Of a DNA stretch of 64,000 bases, positions 37,478 to 49,450 are shown in pieces. The notes under the pieces were generated by a model, which did no database searches, was not told where the DNA came from, and saw nothing but the letters and a program-made list of their open reading frames with translations. Within the stretch, counting starts at the first letter, position 1, and each line of letters opens with the position of its first letter. The position numbers and the translations under genes are program-made. The DNA is from Cannabis sativa (taxonomy: Eukaryota > Streptophyta > Magnoliopsida > Rosales > Cannabaceae). The stretch lies in NCBI RefSeq assembly GCF_029168945.1, contig NC_083607.1:30551257-30615256 (forward strand), read 5' to 3'.

Positions 37478-40258
37478 CGTAAGGCCCTGACTCTCAGGAA
37501 TGCCACGTGTGTGCTTTACAATCTTATTATCACTAATCTATTAATTTACGGGAAAGTGTGGTTTAATTAAAACCTTTAGTTAAATTTAAAATAAAACTTT
37601 CATTCAAAATTCTATCATAATATGGGGATCCCCTGCTAATAAAATTCTATTACAATTAATTATAAAACTGTTATTCCAAAAGTAGGTTACATTTCCAATC
37701 ATAGAAAAGGATTGATCCTACTTCTCAAAAGCCAAGACTCCACGGCTGATATGTACACAGATGGAAGACCTCTGAATCGTGGCTGAGCACAACTTTTAAC
37801 CTTTTTACCTGCACCATGAAGCACTCGTGAGTCACAATGACTCAGCAAGAAAAGCGATTAATCAAAAGCAATAAAAATAAAAGTATTCTTATCACAACAT
37901 AACATACATACCCGTGATTCATTATCATTCAACCTGCATATGTAGTATAACGACTATACGAACCCGTATATTACCCAATATAAAAATATCATAGCATCTT
38001 GCCGCAAATAGCTTTATCATTAAACTAATCAAATATTCACTCAATACACAGTCACATATTTTCAGTGCCTCGTAAAGAACTCTAATCTTACATCCCTGTA
38101 AACACGTATTCTTACATCCCGTGAGTCACAGAGACTCTGCAAGAAAAGAGACTAATTTCATAAGCAATATAAAATTCATTCATTCACATTATAACAAAGA
38201 TGTATCCGATTACAACTCATCGCATAATAACATGCTTAATTCATTCCACAACATCGTAATCTCACAATCATGGTACTTCATAAAGTACCCTTACCACTCG
38301 TTCACCACGAGCTACATATGTCACTTCGTTGCCCGATACAGCAAACGATAAGTAAGAAACCTATCCACGGTTTCAAGAATAATTACTCATAACGGTAATG
38401 ACCGTTTCCAATCCTCACCACTCGTTATCCACGAGCTGCGTATGTGACTATTGTTGCCCGATAAAGCGAACGATAAGTAAGAAACCTAACTGCAGTTTCA
38501 ACGAGTAATTACTCATAACGGTAATGACCGTTTCTAACCTTGCCACTCATTATCCACAAGCTGCATATGTCACTATCGTTGCCCAATAAAGTAAATGATA
38601 AGTAAGAAACTTATCCGAGGTTTCAAGAATGATTGCTCATAATGGTAATGACCGTATCTTAATTCATTCACAACAACGGTGATAACTGTGTTCTTACCTC
38701 AATCATAAACAATTAACAAACAACAATAATCGTTTCTCATCATTACCTCGATTACCATCGAGGCACAACATATACATATCGTTAACCTCGATTAAGATTA
38801 AGTCACAATAAACACATACCGGGATCTTGATCATAATCGAGACTGTAAAAATCATAACATTACCATATATGGTGCTTAATACTTTTCTTAACTCAAGTCC
38901 AAAGTCAAGTATGTGGGCCGACCTGAGTGGAATGATGCTCGACCATTTCGGGTCCTAGTCATAACAAAGGTAAATCAATAAGTGTCTATTCCAAAACACT
39001 GTCTAAACCCCACATAAAATAACCTAGGCTTTTAAACCGAAACTTATGGTGAAAACACCCTAAATTAAAATACATATTTTGGCTCTAATATATGTCTCAT
39101 AATTTAGAGCTCTTCATAAGCTTCGAAACGGTATATAGAATGTCGAAAACAGACACCCGAGTGAAACGTTATGGCTAAAATACGAAAATAGGCAATTCCT
39201 GAAAAATTGACCATCCAGAATTCCAGTTGGTGCAGCCCTGTACCATCCAGAATTTTGGTTCACTACAGTAGAAACTCGAAAATTTCAGATCTTCTATGTC
39301 CCAAAACTTGCTCCAAACCTAACCAATTGGTTCCAAACTTCACAGAACAGTATAATAACCATAATACAGCATATCCAAAGCTTCAAAACACAACAATTAA
39401 ATCATTGAATCAAAATCATATTTTCAAGTGAATGAAACTCAGCGTTTAGCTTCAAGTAGCACAAATAAAACTAAACAGTCATAGAAACCACTTAAAACCA
39501 TCTCCAACATACTCAAAAAGCTACCCTAAATATACCCCAATCTTAGTTTAATTCATACAGCCACAGAATTACAAAACCCTACCTCAAAACCTTAAGTTTT
39601 CAATCCAGAAAGGTTAAGAACTTACCTCAAAGCTCTTCTAGGTTAACTTGGGCAAGAATCAGCTTTGAAATGAAAGGAAAAGGCTGAAGAAAATCCTCAA
39701 GGCTGGCTGGTTTGGCTTGCACGAAGGGGAAGAAGAGAAGAAGAAGCTTGGTGCCTTAGCTTCTAAGTTAACTCAAAAATATATAAGGTTTTTCTTTTTT
39801 TTTTCTTTTTAATATAATGGTCACCCACAAGACTAAAAGTCAAAATACCTATATAATAAAATGACTAATCTACCCCTCATATAAAATTAAAACTTTAAAA
39901 TAACCTAGGGCATTATGGTATTTTTACTAATCCACAAAACCGACATTCTAAAATCCTAAACGAGTCCGGAATATCCTCAAAATAATCCATTCATTAATGT
40001 CGTGACATTCTGACCACATCGTCAAATTTCCACAGTCGCTGGGCCTGAAAAAATATTTTTATTTCAAAAATGGTATCCTCGATACCCACATATCGCAATA
40101 TAATCTCCATAATTAATAAATTACGCTTAATATAATCATTTAATAGATTCTCACTAATTACCCTAAGTAAGATCATAATCTTACTTCATTACCAAAATAA
40201 TTACATATTTAATAAAATATGTCTAATTAAATACTGTATTGATTTCTGGGATATGACA
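37478..40258 (-). mobile_element. Solo LTR K (~2.8 kb), chromovirus-like
   Basis: On the minus strand it starts TGTCATATCCCAG and ends near ..GAGAGTCAGGGCCTTACG, a pattern common in Tekay/Del-type gypsy LTRs; the terminal CA appears mutated. Flanks are CACAC (37473-37477) and CACAT (40259-40263), a TSD with one mismatch, and Tat2 sequence continues on both sides. A TATA-like cttatatatttttgag (about 39775-39790) is followed on the minus strand by a CTTCTT-rich leader and a GAGGTAAGT donor-like site. No internal region, hence a solo LTR. Lineage is tentative. Confidence 0.62.
38289..38660. repeat. ~124-bp tandem repeat, three units, within LTR K
   Basis: Landmarks ACCACTCG at 38293 and 38417 and GCCACTCA at 38542 give a period of 124-125 bp. 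Each unit ends with a GGTAATGACCGT stretch and contains AACGATAAGTAAGAAAC. A separate diverged duplication, GTGAGTCAC.., occurs at 37827 and 38121. Confidence 0.85.
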
Positions 40259-40263
40259 CACAT

Positions 40264-41175
40264 GATGCTTCCCAGATAGTAGGGTGCTGTGAATCCCCCA
40301 TAGGGGGTTGCACACCCTCAAGCTCCTGGAACATCTTTACGTGCTCTTCCTGCTCTGCCAGCTACAGCTGGTGTGGCCTTGTTGGCTTCAGAACTAGGAA
40401 CCCCATATCCTCCTAGAATGGCTCCGCCACCTGTGGACAAACATGTTGCAACAATTGGGTGGACCCCATCTAACTGGAAGTACCAGAAACACATAGAAGA
40501 GTTACTTCAAGGAAGTGGAAGAAGGGAAAATGTGTGCACTGTTATAGTCTCCCCTGCAGTGTCTGAGGAAAATGAATCTCCCAATCACCTTCACAGAAGA
40601 TGACGATAAAAATGTACGCTTCCCCACCAACGACCCCTTGGTAATCGATGCACAGATTACCAAAAAGAGAGTCTCCAAGATTCTAGCTGACAATGGAAGC
40701 TCCGTTAATGTTTTGTTCAAGTTTGCATTCCAAGTGATTGAATTCACTGAAGCAGATCGAACTCCATGCCGAGTCCTGTTACAAGGCTTTAATGGTGATG
40801 CCTTAATGCCCATGGGAAAAATCCAACTACCAATCACCCTCAAAGGAGACAACAAGGCTAGTGCATTTAAACACTCAAGCTTCATGATAATTGAATGTCC
40901 CATAGCCTACAATGCCACATTGGACCAGCCTACACTAGTGGACTTTGGTGCTGTAACCTCCATCCGACACATATGTTTGAAGTTCCCATGTGATAGTGGG
41001 TGCATAGGCACCATTAAGGGAAACCAGTGAAGTGAGAGAAACTGTTATAATGTATCAACTCGAGTCGTGTACAAGGTTGGGGAAGCGCCTGAAGCACTTA
41101 GGTTAGAGAACCCAATGGACACAGAAACTGTACCAGAGGGATACAAGGACGATTAAGATCCAAGAGTTAGATTTT
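40264..41175 (+). pseudogene. Tat2 protease region
   Basis: Frame 40572-41030 carries PITFTEDDDKNVRFPTNDPL, the aspartic protease site ADNGSSVNVL, and the Tat hallmark YNATLDQPTL..VTSIRHICLKFP near its end. The active-site triad reads D-N-G rather than the more usual D-G/T-G. Upstream sequence (40264-40570) is a degraded linker with no clear motif. Confidence 0.8.
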
Positions 41176-42310
41176 AGTGGAATTTAGAACTGCGGAAGAA
41201 ATTGAGGAAGTGAGCATCTTCAAAGAAGAACCTACGAAAACAATCAGGCTAGGAAAGCACCTCCCCCCGACCATAAAAGAAGACGTAATCAACACAGTTA
41301 AGGAAAACCAAGACATACAAGCCCGCAGTCATTCTGACATGACTAGAATTGATCGGAATACTATTTGCCATGCCTTGAACATCCATGAAGATGCAACTCT
41401 AGTCTGTCACAAAAGAAAACCTCTAGATCCTTTCAGGTCTGAGGCAGTAAAAATGGAGGTTGACAAGCTAACTGCCAATGACTTCCTCTGGGAGTCATTA
41501 TATCTCATCTAGCTTGCAAACCCTATCTTGGTCCCAAAGCCCAATGGCACGTGGAGAATATGTATAGACTTCACAGACCTAAATATGGCCGATCCAAAAG
41601 ATTGTTTCTCGCTACCGTGGATTGATCAAATAGTGGATGCCACGTCAGGATTCAAGTTGCTCAACTTCCTGGATGCTTACTCTAGATATAACCAGATCAA
41701 AATGCATATTGCTGACAAAAGACACATCGATTTCCAAACTGATAAAGCATCTATTACTACAAGGTGATGCCTTTCAGACTGAAAAAAGCAGGAGCAACAT
41801 GCCAAAGAATGGTGAATTGGATGTTCAAAGACTAGTTAGGCCAAAATAAGGAATTATATGTGGACAACAAGCTGGTGAAATCCAAAACTTCTGAGGAGCA
41901 TGGCCAAGATTTGAAAGAGGCCTTTTTCGGTCATAAGAAAGTATGGGATGAAGTTTAATCCCAAAAAGTGCACCTTCGGGGAGTTCTTAGGGTACATCGT
42001 CAGTGCCCGAGGGATAAAAGCCAATCCAGAGAAAATCAAGGCCTTCCTCGACATGCCCTCTCCCAAGAAGCATAAGGATGTCCACAGTGTTATGAGGCGT
42101 GTTGCTGCCCTTAGTTGCTTCATCATGAAATCTAGCGATAAATGTATCTCATTCTTTAATGTGTTACGAGGCAACAAAAAGTTCGTGTGGACTAAAGAGT
42201 GTGAGGACACTTTTCAAAAGTTAAAGGAGCATCTCACCAAGGCTCCTATCTTATCAAAACCTGTAGAAAGAGAAGATTTCTTTCTGTACTTGTCAGTGTC
42301 AGATTAAACT
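41176..42310 (+). pseudogene. Tat2 reverse transcriptase (broken)
   Basis: Pieces in order: MTRIDRNTICHALNI and PFRSEAVKMEVDKL (41177-41512), a stop at 41510-41512, then LVPKPNGTWRICIDFTDLN and FLDAYSRYNQIKMH (41528-41767), a frameshift near 41765, the catalytic motif YVDN at 41857-41868 (normally YVDD), and FNPKKCTFGEFLGYIVSARG to FFNVLRGNKKFVW (41948-42307), the connection region. Loss of the second Asp plus stops make it inactive. Confidence 0.85.
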
Positions 42311-43140
42311 GTTAGCGTCGCACTCATGCGAGAGGAAGACAAGTCCAATATTTAGTATATTACGTTAGCAAAAGATTGTTGGGCACACAGTCGACATACC
42401 CTGTGATCGAAAGCTAACCTTTTACTGACTAATAGTTTCGCACAAGCTGAGACCATACTTCCAGGCTCACGCCATTAGAGTACTTATGAATCATCCCTTG
42501 CGACAGGTACTGCAGAAGCCAAAATCGTCTGGTAGGTTACTGAAGTGGGATATGGAACTTAGCCAGTTTGACATTCATTACTAGCCACTAGTGTCAATAA
42601 AAGGGCAGGCCCTCGCTGACTTTGTAGCGGAGTGCACAGGCTTCGATTTTCTCCAAGAAGACTAGTTCCCCACCTACCCACTTGGAAGGTCTATGTTGAC
42701 GGTGCATCTAAGGAGAAGGGGGCCAGAGCTGGAGTAATTTTCACCTCCCCATAGGGACAATAGCTCTTAAGCACCCTACAGTTCGAGGCCCAATAGGTGA
42801 ATATTTACAGTGATTCTCAACTGGTGTTGAATCAGATCTCTGGCGAGTATCAGACAAAAGACGAGCATATGGGTACCAATGTCCTAATGTCGCAACAAAA
42901 TTTATTCATCAACATGTTGGCAAAGTTGGCCACAGATCTAGAAATCGTAGAACATGGTATTGTCCCTGTTGGTCACTTGCAAAAATCCAACATCAACGTC
43001 CAAGGGGTGAATGTTGTGGTGGATAATTCACACTCCTGGATGGCACCTATTTATCAGTTCTTGATCATGGGGAACTCCCCGTACATCGAGCTGTCTCCAA
43101 AAAGTTCAAATACCAAGCTCCGTGGTATGTTATTATGAAT
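42311..43140 (+). pseudogene. Tat2 RNase H region including archaeal-type RNase H
   Basis: After a degraded first RNase H, 42683-42745 encodes WKVYVDGASKEKGARAGVIF, the start of the extra archaeal-type RNase H that is diagnostic for the Tat lineage. Further on comes NIYSDSQLVLNQISGEYQTK (42797 on) with the second catalytic Asp. Stops interrupt the frame near 42582 and 42796. Confidence 0.8.
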
Positions 43141-44103
43141 GAGAAGCTATATCACAAGGGGTTGTCTATGCCATATTTGAGGTGCATCGCATGGATGGAG
43201 ATTAGCGCAGTGATCCATGAGGTCCATGAAGGCTTTTTTGGAGATCACACTTCCGGACCCATCCTTTCCAAGAAAATCCTTGGACAAGGGTATTTCTAGC
43301 CCACGTGCGCCACCCACTATAATCACAATAATGAGCAGTCCTTGGCCTTTTGCAGTTTGGGGAATTGATTTAGTAGGATCCCTCCCCACATGTAAAGGTG
43401 GAGTCAAGTATGCCATTGTTGTCGTCGACTACTTCACCAAATGGGTTGAGGCTGAACCTATGAACACAATTACCTCTAAGAAGGCACTAGATTTTGCTAT
43501 TAGAAACATTGCATGCCGATACAAACTCCCCTATAAGATTGTGTTGACAGTGAACATTTCACCAATTTCTGTGCCCAATACAGAATCGTGAAAAGCTTCT
43601 CTGTTGTAGCCTGGCCACAAGCTAATGGATAGGTGGAAGCCGTCAACAAAATCCTTAGGACCATGCTGAAGAAGAAGTTGCAAGCCTGCAAAGCCAACTA
43701 GCCAGAGGAACTCCCTTGAGGTCTCTGGGCCTACAAGATGATAGAAAGAGCTTCAACGGGGCATACATTTTATGCAATGGCCTACGGATGCGAAGTAGTG
43801 ATCCCAGTAGAGACTGCGATCCCATCCTATTATCGAGACACTTACGACCCTACCTGTAACCACTCTCTGCTCTAGGAGTCACTAGACTTAGTAGAAGAAC
43901 TCTGGGATATTGGTGATCTTGTCCTGTGAAGAATCTTCCCAACTTCCCAAGAACCCAGAGTGAGGGTTCTTGGCCAAAATCAGGAAGGCCCCTACGAGAT
44001 ACTCGAGAAGGTGGGATAGGGTACGTTTTTGTTGAAACGGATGGATTTATCAAGGGTCCCCAATGCCTAGAATGTGGATCATCTATGCCGATATTACCAA
44101 TAG
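43141..44103 (+). pseudogene. Tat2 integrase and pol C-terminus
   Basis: Zinc-binding part VHEGFFGDHTSG..KKILGQGYF (about 43215-43300). Core with WGIDLVGSLP (first Asp) and VVDYFTKWVEAEPM (43341-43480). The second Asp region is lost (IVLTVNISPI). The Glu region reads AWPQANG, a stop, then VEAVNKIL (about 43608-43655). The C-terminus reads LGQNQEGPYEIL, ending at TAG 44101-44103, a natural-looking pol end. Several stops and frameshifts. Confidence 0.82.
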
Positions 44104-44992
44104 GTAGTGGACACCAGGCAGTGACACAATTTGAAGTGTTTTTGTTAAACAATCTATGTAATTAAGTTTTGGACAAATGGCCTTCGGGCATCATATAATG
44201 AGAAAAAATGTTTTTTATGTTTACATTTTACACTTTATGTTTGTTAGGCCACAAGCTATGTTTTAAACAAGTGACTAGGAAGGTGGAGAGGTCCACACTA
44301 CTCAGCTCACTTTGGGTACCATGCCTAGCTGATTGAGCCCCCAAATAACGTATTGTGTGTCGCATTTTGTTTGCTTTGTTTTTTATGAATCTTTACGTAA
44401 AGTAAGATGCAATTTCAACCAAATTCCTTAGAAAAGGAATGACTGCTTTAATTCCTTCTTAAAGCTCAATAAATACACTGAATATGAAAGGAGAAGCGTT
44501 TGCACCCAAAACTCCATGAAATGTGAGATACTCACCTAAATTCCTTCTCAAAAACTTTCAAAGAAGGAATCTTATAAAAAGATTAAAACTATTAAGGCTT
44601 TGCTTGAACTCCCATAGATTTCGGTGTTATCCTAGTCAGAAAAATACGATCTGAAGTCTATAGTTTGTGAAATCGGCCTTCTAAGATAAAGAGGCCTAAG
44701 CGCCCAAAAAAATCTCAAAGTCTTGTGATCATAAGGTTCCCTGGGAACAACCTGGAAAACCACCCATGTTTTCAGCATCAATTGGCTCAAGAAATTTTCA
44801 AAGGGTTGAGACCATCCCTCCTGGCGAGAGGAAGCAGATACTTCTTAAAGTTCCCATAAGCTAGCATAGGGATAGAATTTCAATCAATTTGAGTGATGCT
44901 CGTTGGAGGCATACACTTCAGAACGGTCTAAGAAGACAGCCCTTAAAAAACAACTACACTTTAAAAATGTCAAAGCCTAATACAGTGCTCTG
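44104..44992. other. Spacer between Tat2 pol and antisense gene
   Basis: About 0.9 kb with no recognisable coding motif on either strand. In Tat elements this interval holds the converging 3' ends of pol and the antisense gene. Confidence 0.5.
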
Positions 44993-47900
44993 TCAAAAAA
45001 GAAAACAAAAGATATCACTAAAGATAAGCTTCACGAATAGCCCTGCGGAATAGGCAGAGGAAAATACAATTCTGTGAAAAAAAAAGAGAGAGATGAAAAA
45101 GATAAAAAAAAATAAAAAAAAGGTCCTCAATAGTCTGGGGGAGGGTAAAGGCGCTTCTAACACAGTTGGGGCTGGAACATCAAATTGCTCCTCTGGCTCT
45201 AGGTCAGCCTCAGCAGCATCTTGAGTAGGTCCCTCGTCGGCCTGGGCAAAAGATACCTCAGTTTCTACATATTCTTGAGAGCTCAAGGCCACAACACTAA
45301 TTCCCTTGTCATTGTCGATGTCGACCATAAGTGGGAACTCCTCGAGGTATTTGCCACGACTCATGGAAAGTACTTTCCTGGTAACCTCCTCCATCTCAGT
45401 CTTATCAATATGTTAGAGTATGGAAGGATCCTCTGACCACAATCTGTGAAGGACTATTACATAAGGCATCTCCAAGCTCTCTACCCTAGCATCTGCCTTA
45501 GCCGCATCAAGAACTAGTTTTGGATTAGTCTCCCTCATCTTATGCATGGAAACTAAAGTAATGTATGCCTTTACATTGTTTAAGGGGCTTCGATTAACTT
45601 CCTTCTACAGCCTGTTGTTGGTCTCTTGATGACGGTTACTAGTGTTACGGGCTCCTTAGTAAAGCTAGTTGTCGCACTTGACTTCCCAGACAGCTACTTG
45701 CTTCTTCCCCTCCTTCACTTCGTCTTTGAGGTCCTTGATGCGAGAGTCCTTCTTGCGCATGTCTTCCTGGAGGCTATTAATCTGTCAAATTTGAGCATTA
45801 ATTCTCTTGGACTTGTCCACCACGCGGGCCTCAGCGATATCCTTCTCCTTTATGTGTTTGGTTAATTCCTCCCAGAGGGAGTGTACCTTCTTCTCAACCT
45901 TTTCTACCGACCTTACAGCCTCCTGCTCAATTTGGGCCTTATAATCCGAATACTTTTTCAGGTACTTGGCATACCATTTCTCTTCCTCGGTAATCAACTT
46001 GGCTTTCCACTCTTCACGAGACATGTGGGTGCCAGAGGCTACCTGGGTTTTAGCCTACTCAGCTCTGGTACGTAAAGCCTTGTTCTCAGTAGTCAAGTCC
46101 TGGACATTGGTGCGGAGTTGGCCTAGCTACATGGTTACATTCCCCGCTTCTTTAGCGGCCCTCTCTGTGAATAATGCCAGCTAAAGAAACAAAGATAAGA
46201 ATGAGTTACCAAAGTCATCCCGGACACAAAGATCATATCGCAAGTAAAGGAAAAATCAAGAAGTTAGAGCTTACCCTTGTAGCTTGTTGTTTGGTAGCTA
46301 CTGACAGAGTAAACAGATCAACACTGTTACTTACAGCCCATTTCTCTGAAGTTAGCTTGCTCACACTGCGACCTATGTTGTTTATCATTTCAGCTGCATA
46401 AGGGGCGATCTCTCACCCAATATAGGTTCCAGATATTGACTCACCATAGGAAAATCTAACACAGGGCCTAAGGTAAAGGCCGACGAGTCCCTTCTACAAT
46501 CTCAGTCGTCTTAATGGAAGAAAGTCAAGTGGCCCTCTTCTAGAGGGTAACCTATTCTCGCTTATGGCTCTTCCTCAAAATGGCAGCCTTCGTCAGGTAC
46601 TCTTGGCCAACGGGTGGCATCATAGGGAAAGAGAATCCAAATGAAGGAGCCCAATACCTCTCGAGATGGGTTGAGGTGGAGTATATTGAGAAGCCACTAT
46701 CTGCAATTGGGGAGGAGATAGAGACTTCTACTGTTGGCGTGGCAGGGACGATTACCCAGGTGTCGGGTGTGGCAAATGTTGTTGTTGTTGTTATGGTGGT
46801 TGTTGCTATTGTTGAGGTTGATGTTGTTGTTGTGGTTATTGTTGTTGTTGTTGGTGTTGTTGTTGTTGTTGTTGTTGTTGTTGTGGCAGCTGGTGCAGTT
46901 GTGGTGGTTGTGGCAATGATGGATCGGTTGACGGTACTCCAGTCACCCCAAGCTCTGGTACCAAAGATTTGGCCTTCTTTGCAATAGGGTCAGAAGAAGA
47001 TTCTGATCCCTTACGCGTTGATTGGGATGAAGCCCCCATCGAGAGAAAGATGGGTCCATCCCAACTGTCATCAGAGCCCCCTGCAAAATAAGACAACGTT
47101 TTCAGTAAAGGACAAAAGCCATAACAAGTCATATGATCATCATAAGCAATAACAACAGCAAAAAGGAAAATCTAGTGAGGAAACTTGTGCGTGTGTGTAC
47201 CGTTCAGTTAAGAGCTATAAGGTTGCCCCTGGGCAAATGCTAAAATGTTCCTATGACTCATAGAGCTGCCATATTCCTCAAATTCAGGCGAGGACATAAC
47301 CATCAAAGGGTCAACTTTGACGATGTTTGAAGGATTCCCTGGGTTACTAGGGCTCCTACCTATTAGGTCTACTTTATCTATATAATCCTTCATAGGGAAT
47401 TCAAGACAGTTTATGCCTAGAAAATACTTGTCAAATCTCCCCTAATTCCTCCGGGACATGCAACTGAGACTTGGGGTACGGAAGATGCGGAAGGTTCCAT
47501 TACCTCTTCCTGATGTACTGGCACCTACACCCATGTCGGGATATAGGCAGCAAATCTTTCTGAGATTTCTTCTTCCTCAGACGGAGGATCAAGACAACGC
47601 AACACCCATCAGAGTGAGGGTGCAGTCATTTTTGGCCGCATTGGTGATTATAGTAGCCAGACTGGTGGCCATTACTTCCTTTACCTCCTTGAGGGGTTGA
47701 TGCTATCCCCAGAGACTGACAATGTCAATGCTCTAAAACTTGGTGATTAGGCTCGATCTACAAAGAAGCTTAGTTGTCACCAAGCCTTTAACCTTAAGTT
47801 GTTCTTCAGAGAAGGCCCTATATTGGCCCTCCTTCCTGGGTATTTCCTCTGTTCTAACACTCCAGAGGGGAAGCTCATCTACAAATTAAGAGACGTTAAT

Positions 47901-48858
47901 TCATACACAAGAAATGGTGCGATTTGGAAACAAACAAAGCTTGGGATGAACTATTAAAATACCTAGGAGTTGGAAGCTCAACTGAAGGGATGGCACCCTG
48001 CTGGTAGGAATCCCAAAGGAAAAAACCTATACTCCCAAATATCGTGGGTGCAATCCGTCTGGCAGAGGTTGGACAGTAGGAGTCTAGGTGCCTACCTTGA
48101 TGGAAGAACCCTAGCTTTGACCTATTAGTCCTCATTGGATTGGCTTTGACATAGTAGAAATAAAGGATTTCCTCTGGAGAGGGAACCTCCAGCCTATTAA
48201 TTTTGCAAAACACATATCACCTAGCTAAGAGTCTGTACGATGAAGGGATTAACTGGAAGGGCACAATCCCAATCCTCGTAATCAGATTCGCGAAGTAGGT
48301 TCTCAAAGGGGGGTGAGCGCCACTAGAAATATGGGACCCACTCCATGCACTAAATCCATCAACACTGACAGATGCAGATTCCCCATGGACAGAAAGCCTA
48401 TGCCACATTAGACCAGGAACATTGCAAAGACCAGCAACTTCGGAGTACGCTTGAAACATCCCGTAAGATTGAAAGCAGTTGGCTTTTTGGTCCATCTCCC
48501 ATATGGATTCGGGGTGGACCTACGTTGACAAAGGAATTTCCCTCCTTTTACTACTCTTGTTATCCACAGGATGGTCTCATTCAACGAAAAGTTCACCTTT
48601 GGTAATAGTTTCTAAAGCCTCCGCCAACTGTGGTGTCGCCAGAAAAGCTCTGGCCTAGTCTTGTCCCACAAAAGGCCTTTCACCTACCTGAACAAGTTCT
48701 CCCTCAATAGACATGGTTATGCTGGTGGGGGGACTTCGTTTAAATCCATGAAAGAAAAATAAATTTCTTGGACCAACGAACAAACGAGAAGGCGAGATCT
48801 TTGCATACACTATTTTTATTGTACGGCCTGAGAATGGTCCTAGCCCTGACCTATGCAA
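44993..48858 (-). pseudogene. Tat2 antisense gene: Transposase_28-like, poly-Gln and coiled-coil parts
   Basis: Read leftwards: an N-terminal part (48858-48500), a Transposase_28-like block SSGAHPPLRTYFANLITRIG then IVPFQLIPSSYRLLAR (48495-48217), TGA, then KINRLEVPSPEEILYFYYVK (48213 on) in the same frame. Next come a degraded middle with SPSNPGNPSNIVKVDPLMV (47393-47208), a Gln-rich run (47132-46780), a Glu/Lys-rich coiled-coil-like segment (46024-45785), and an acidic C-terminal tail (45394-45130). Multiple stops. Same type and position as the Tat1 antisense gene. Function unknown. Confidence 0.72.
46776..46890. repeat. TTG/CAA trinucleotide microsatellite
   Basis: Interrupted (TTG)n on the plus strand, i.e. 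(CAA)n encoding poly-Gln on the minus strand inside the Tat2 antisense gene. Plus-strand Val/Leu-rich frames here are shadows of this repeat. Confidence 0.9.
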
Positions 48859-49445
48859 GAACCATTCTTGTCATAAATTTACAATGTCAAGAAACTAAGA
48901 TAAGGGGTTTATGCACTTACTTGATGCAGAGGGGATAGTCAGTGCCTTCGGAAAGTTTGCTCGAAGACTCAAGAGCCAGTAAATGAAGCAGTCGCATTCT
49001 GCCTGAAAATCAAATGTTCTAGTGAAGAACTTTCTTGGTTCAATTAAAAGGGAGCGGCACCTGGAAATAGCGCCCAGCGTATAACGAGTAGTCACTAGAT
49101 TAGATCCTCCAATTCCTTTTTCATGCAAAAGATGCAAGAAATGGAAAAAAGGGAGTGGCAGAGAAAAAATGAAGTTTTCAGTGAAAAGAATTAAAAATAG
49201 TAATACTGCCACAAACGGTTTTTATTTCAAAAAAGGACAAAGGGCTCCACCAGATCAACGACCAAAAGAGGTTACAGTGAATCTAATGGCTAAGGAAACA
49301 AGGGGTCCCATACGTTGCTCCCAGGACCCATAAAAATGTCAAGGTCCTTTTCCTCACATCATTCGGCCGCCAGAAACACCCCTCCTTTCTTGCTAAGCAC
49401 ACTCTGCCATACATAAAAGAAGAGCAGAAAACACTTCCTGATGTA
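48859..49445. other. Upstream region of the Tat2 antisense gene
   Basis: Noncoding or 5' UTR by analogy with Tat1. I see no clear TATA box matching the Tat1 promoter. It is interrupted at 49451 by solo LTR J. Confidence 0.4.
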
Positions 49446-49450
49446 TTGCG

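Noticed and set aside
38289..38660. Possible CRISPR-like array
   Set aside because: Units are adjacent 124-bp tandem repeats without unique spacers, in plant DNA.
37473..40263. Possibility that this is a host gene or DNA transposon
   Set aside because: No coding frame or terminal inverted repeat; TSD of 5 bp, LTR-like ends and TATA-leader arrangement favour a solo LTR.
46580..46987. Val/Leu-rich plus-strand ORF of 135 codons
   Set aside because: It is a shadow of the (TTG)n microsatellite that encodes poly-Gln on the minus strand in the Tat2 antisense gene.
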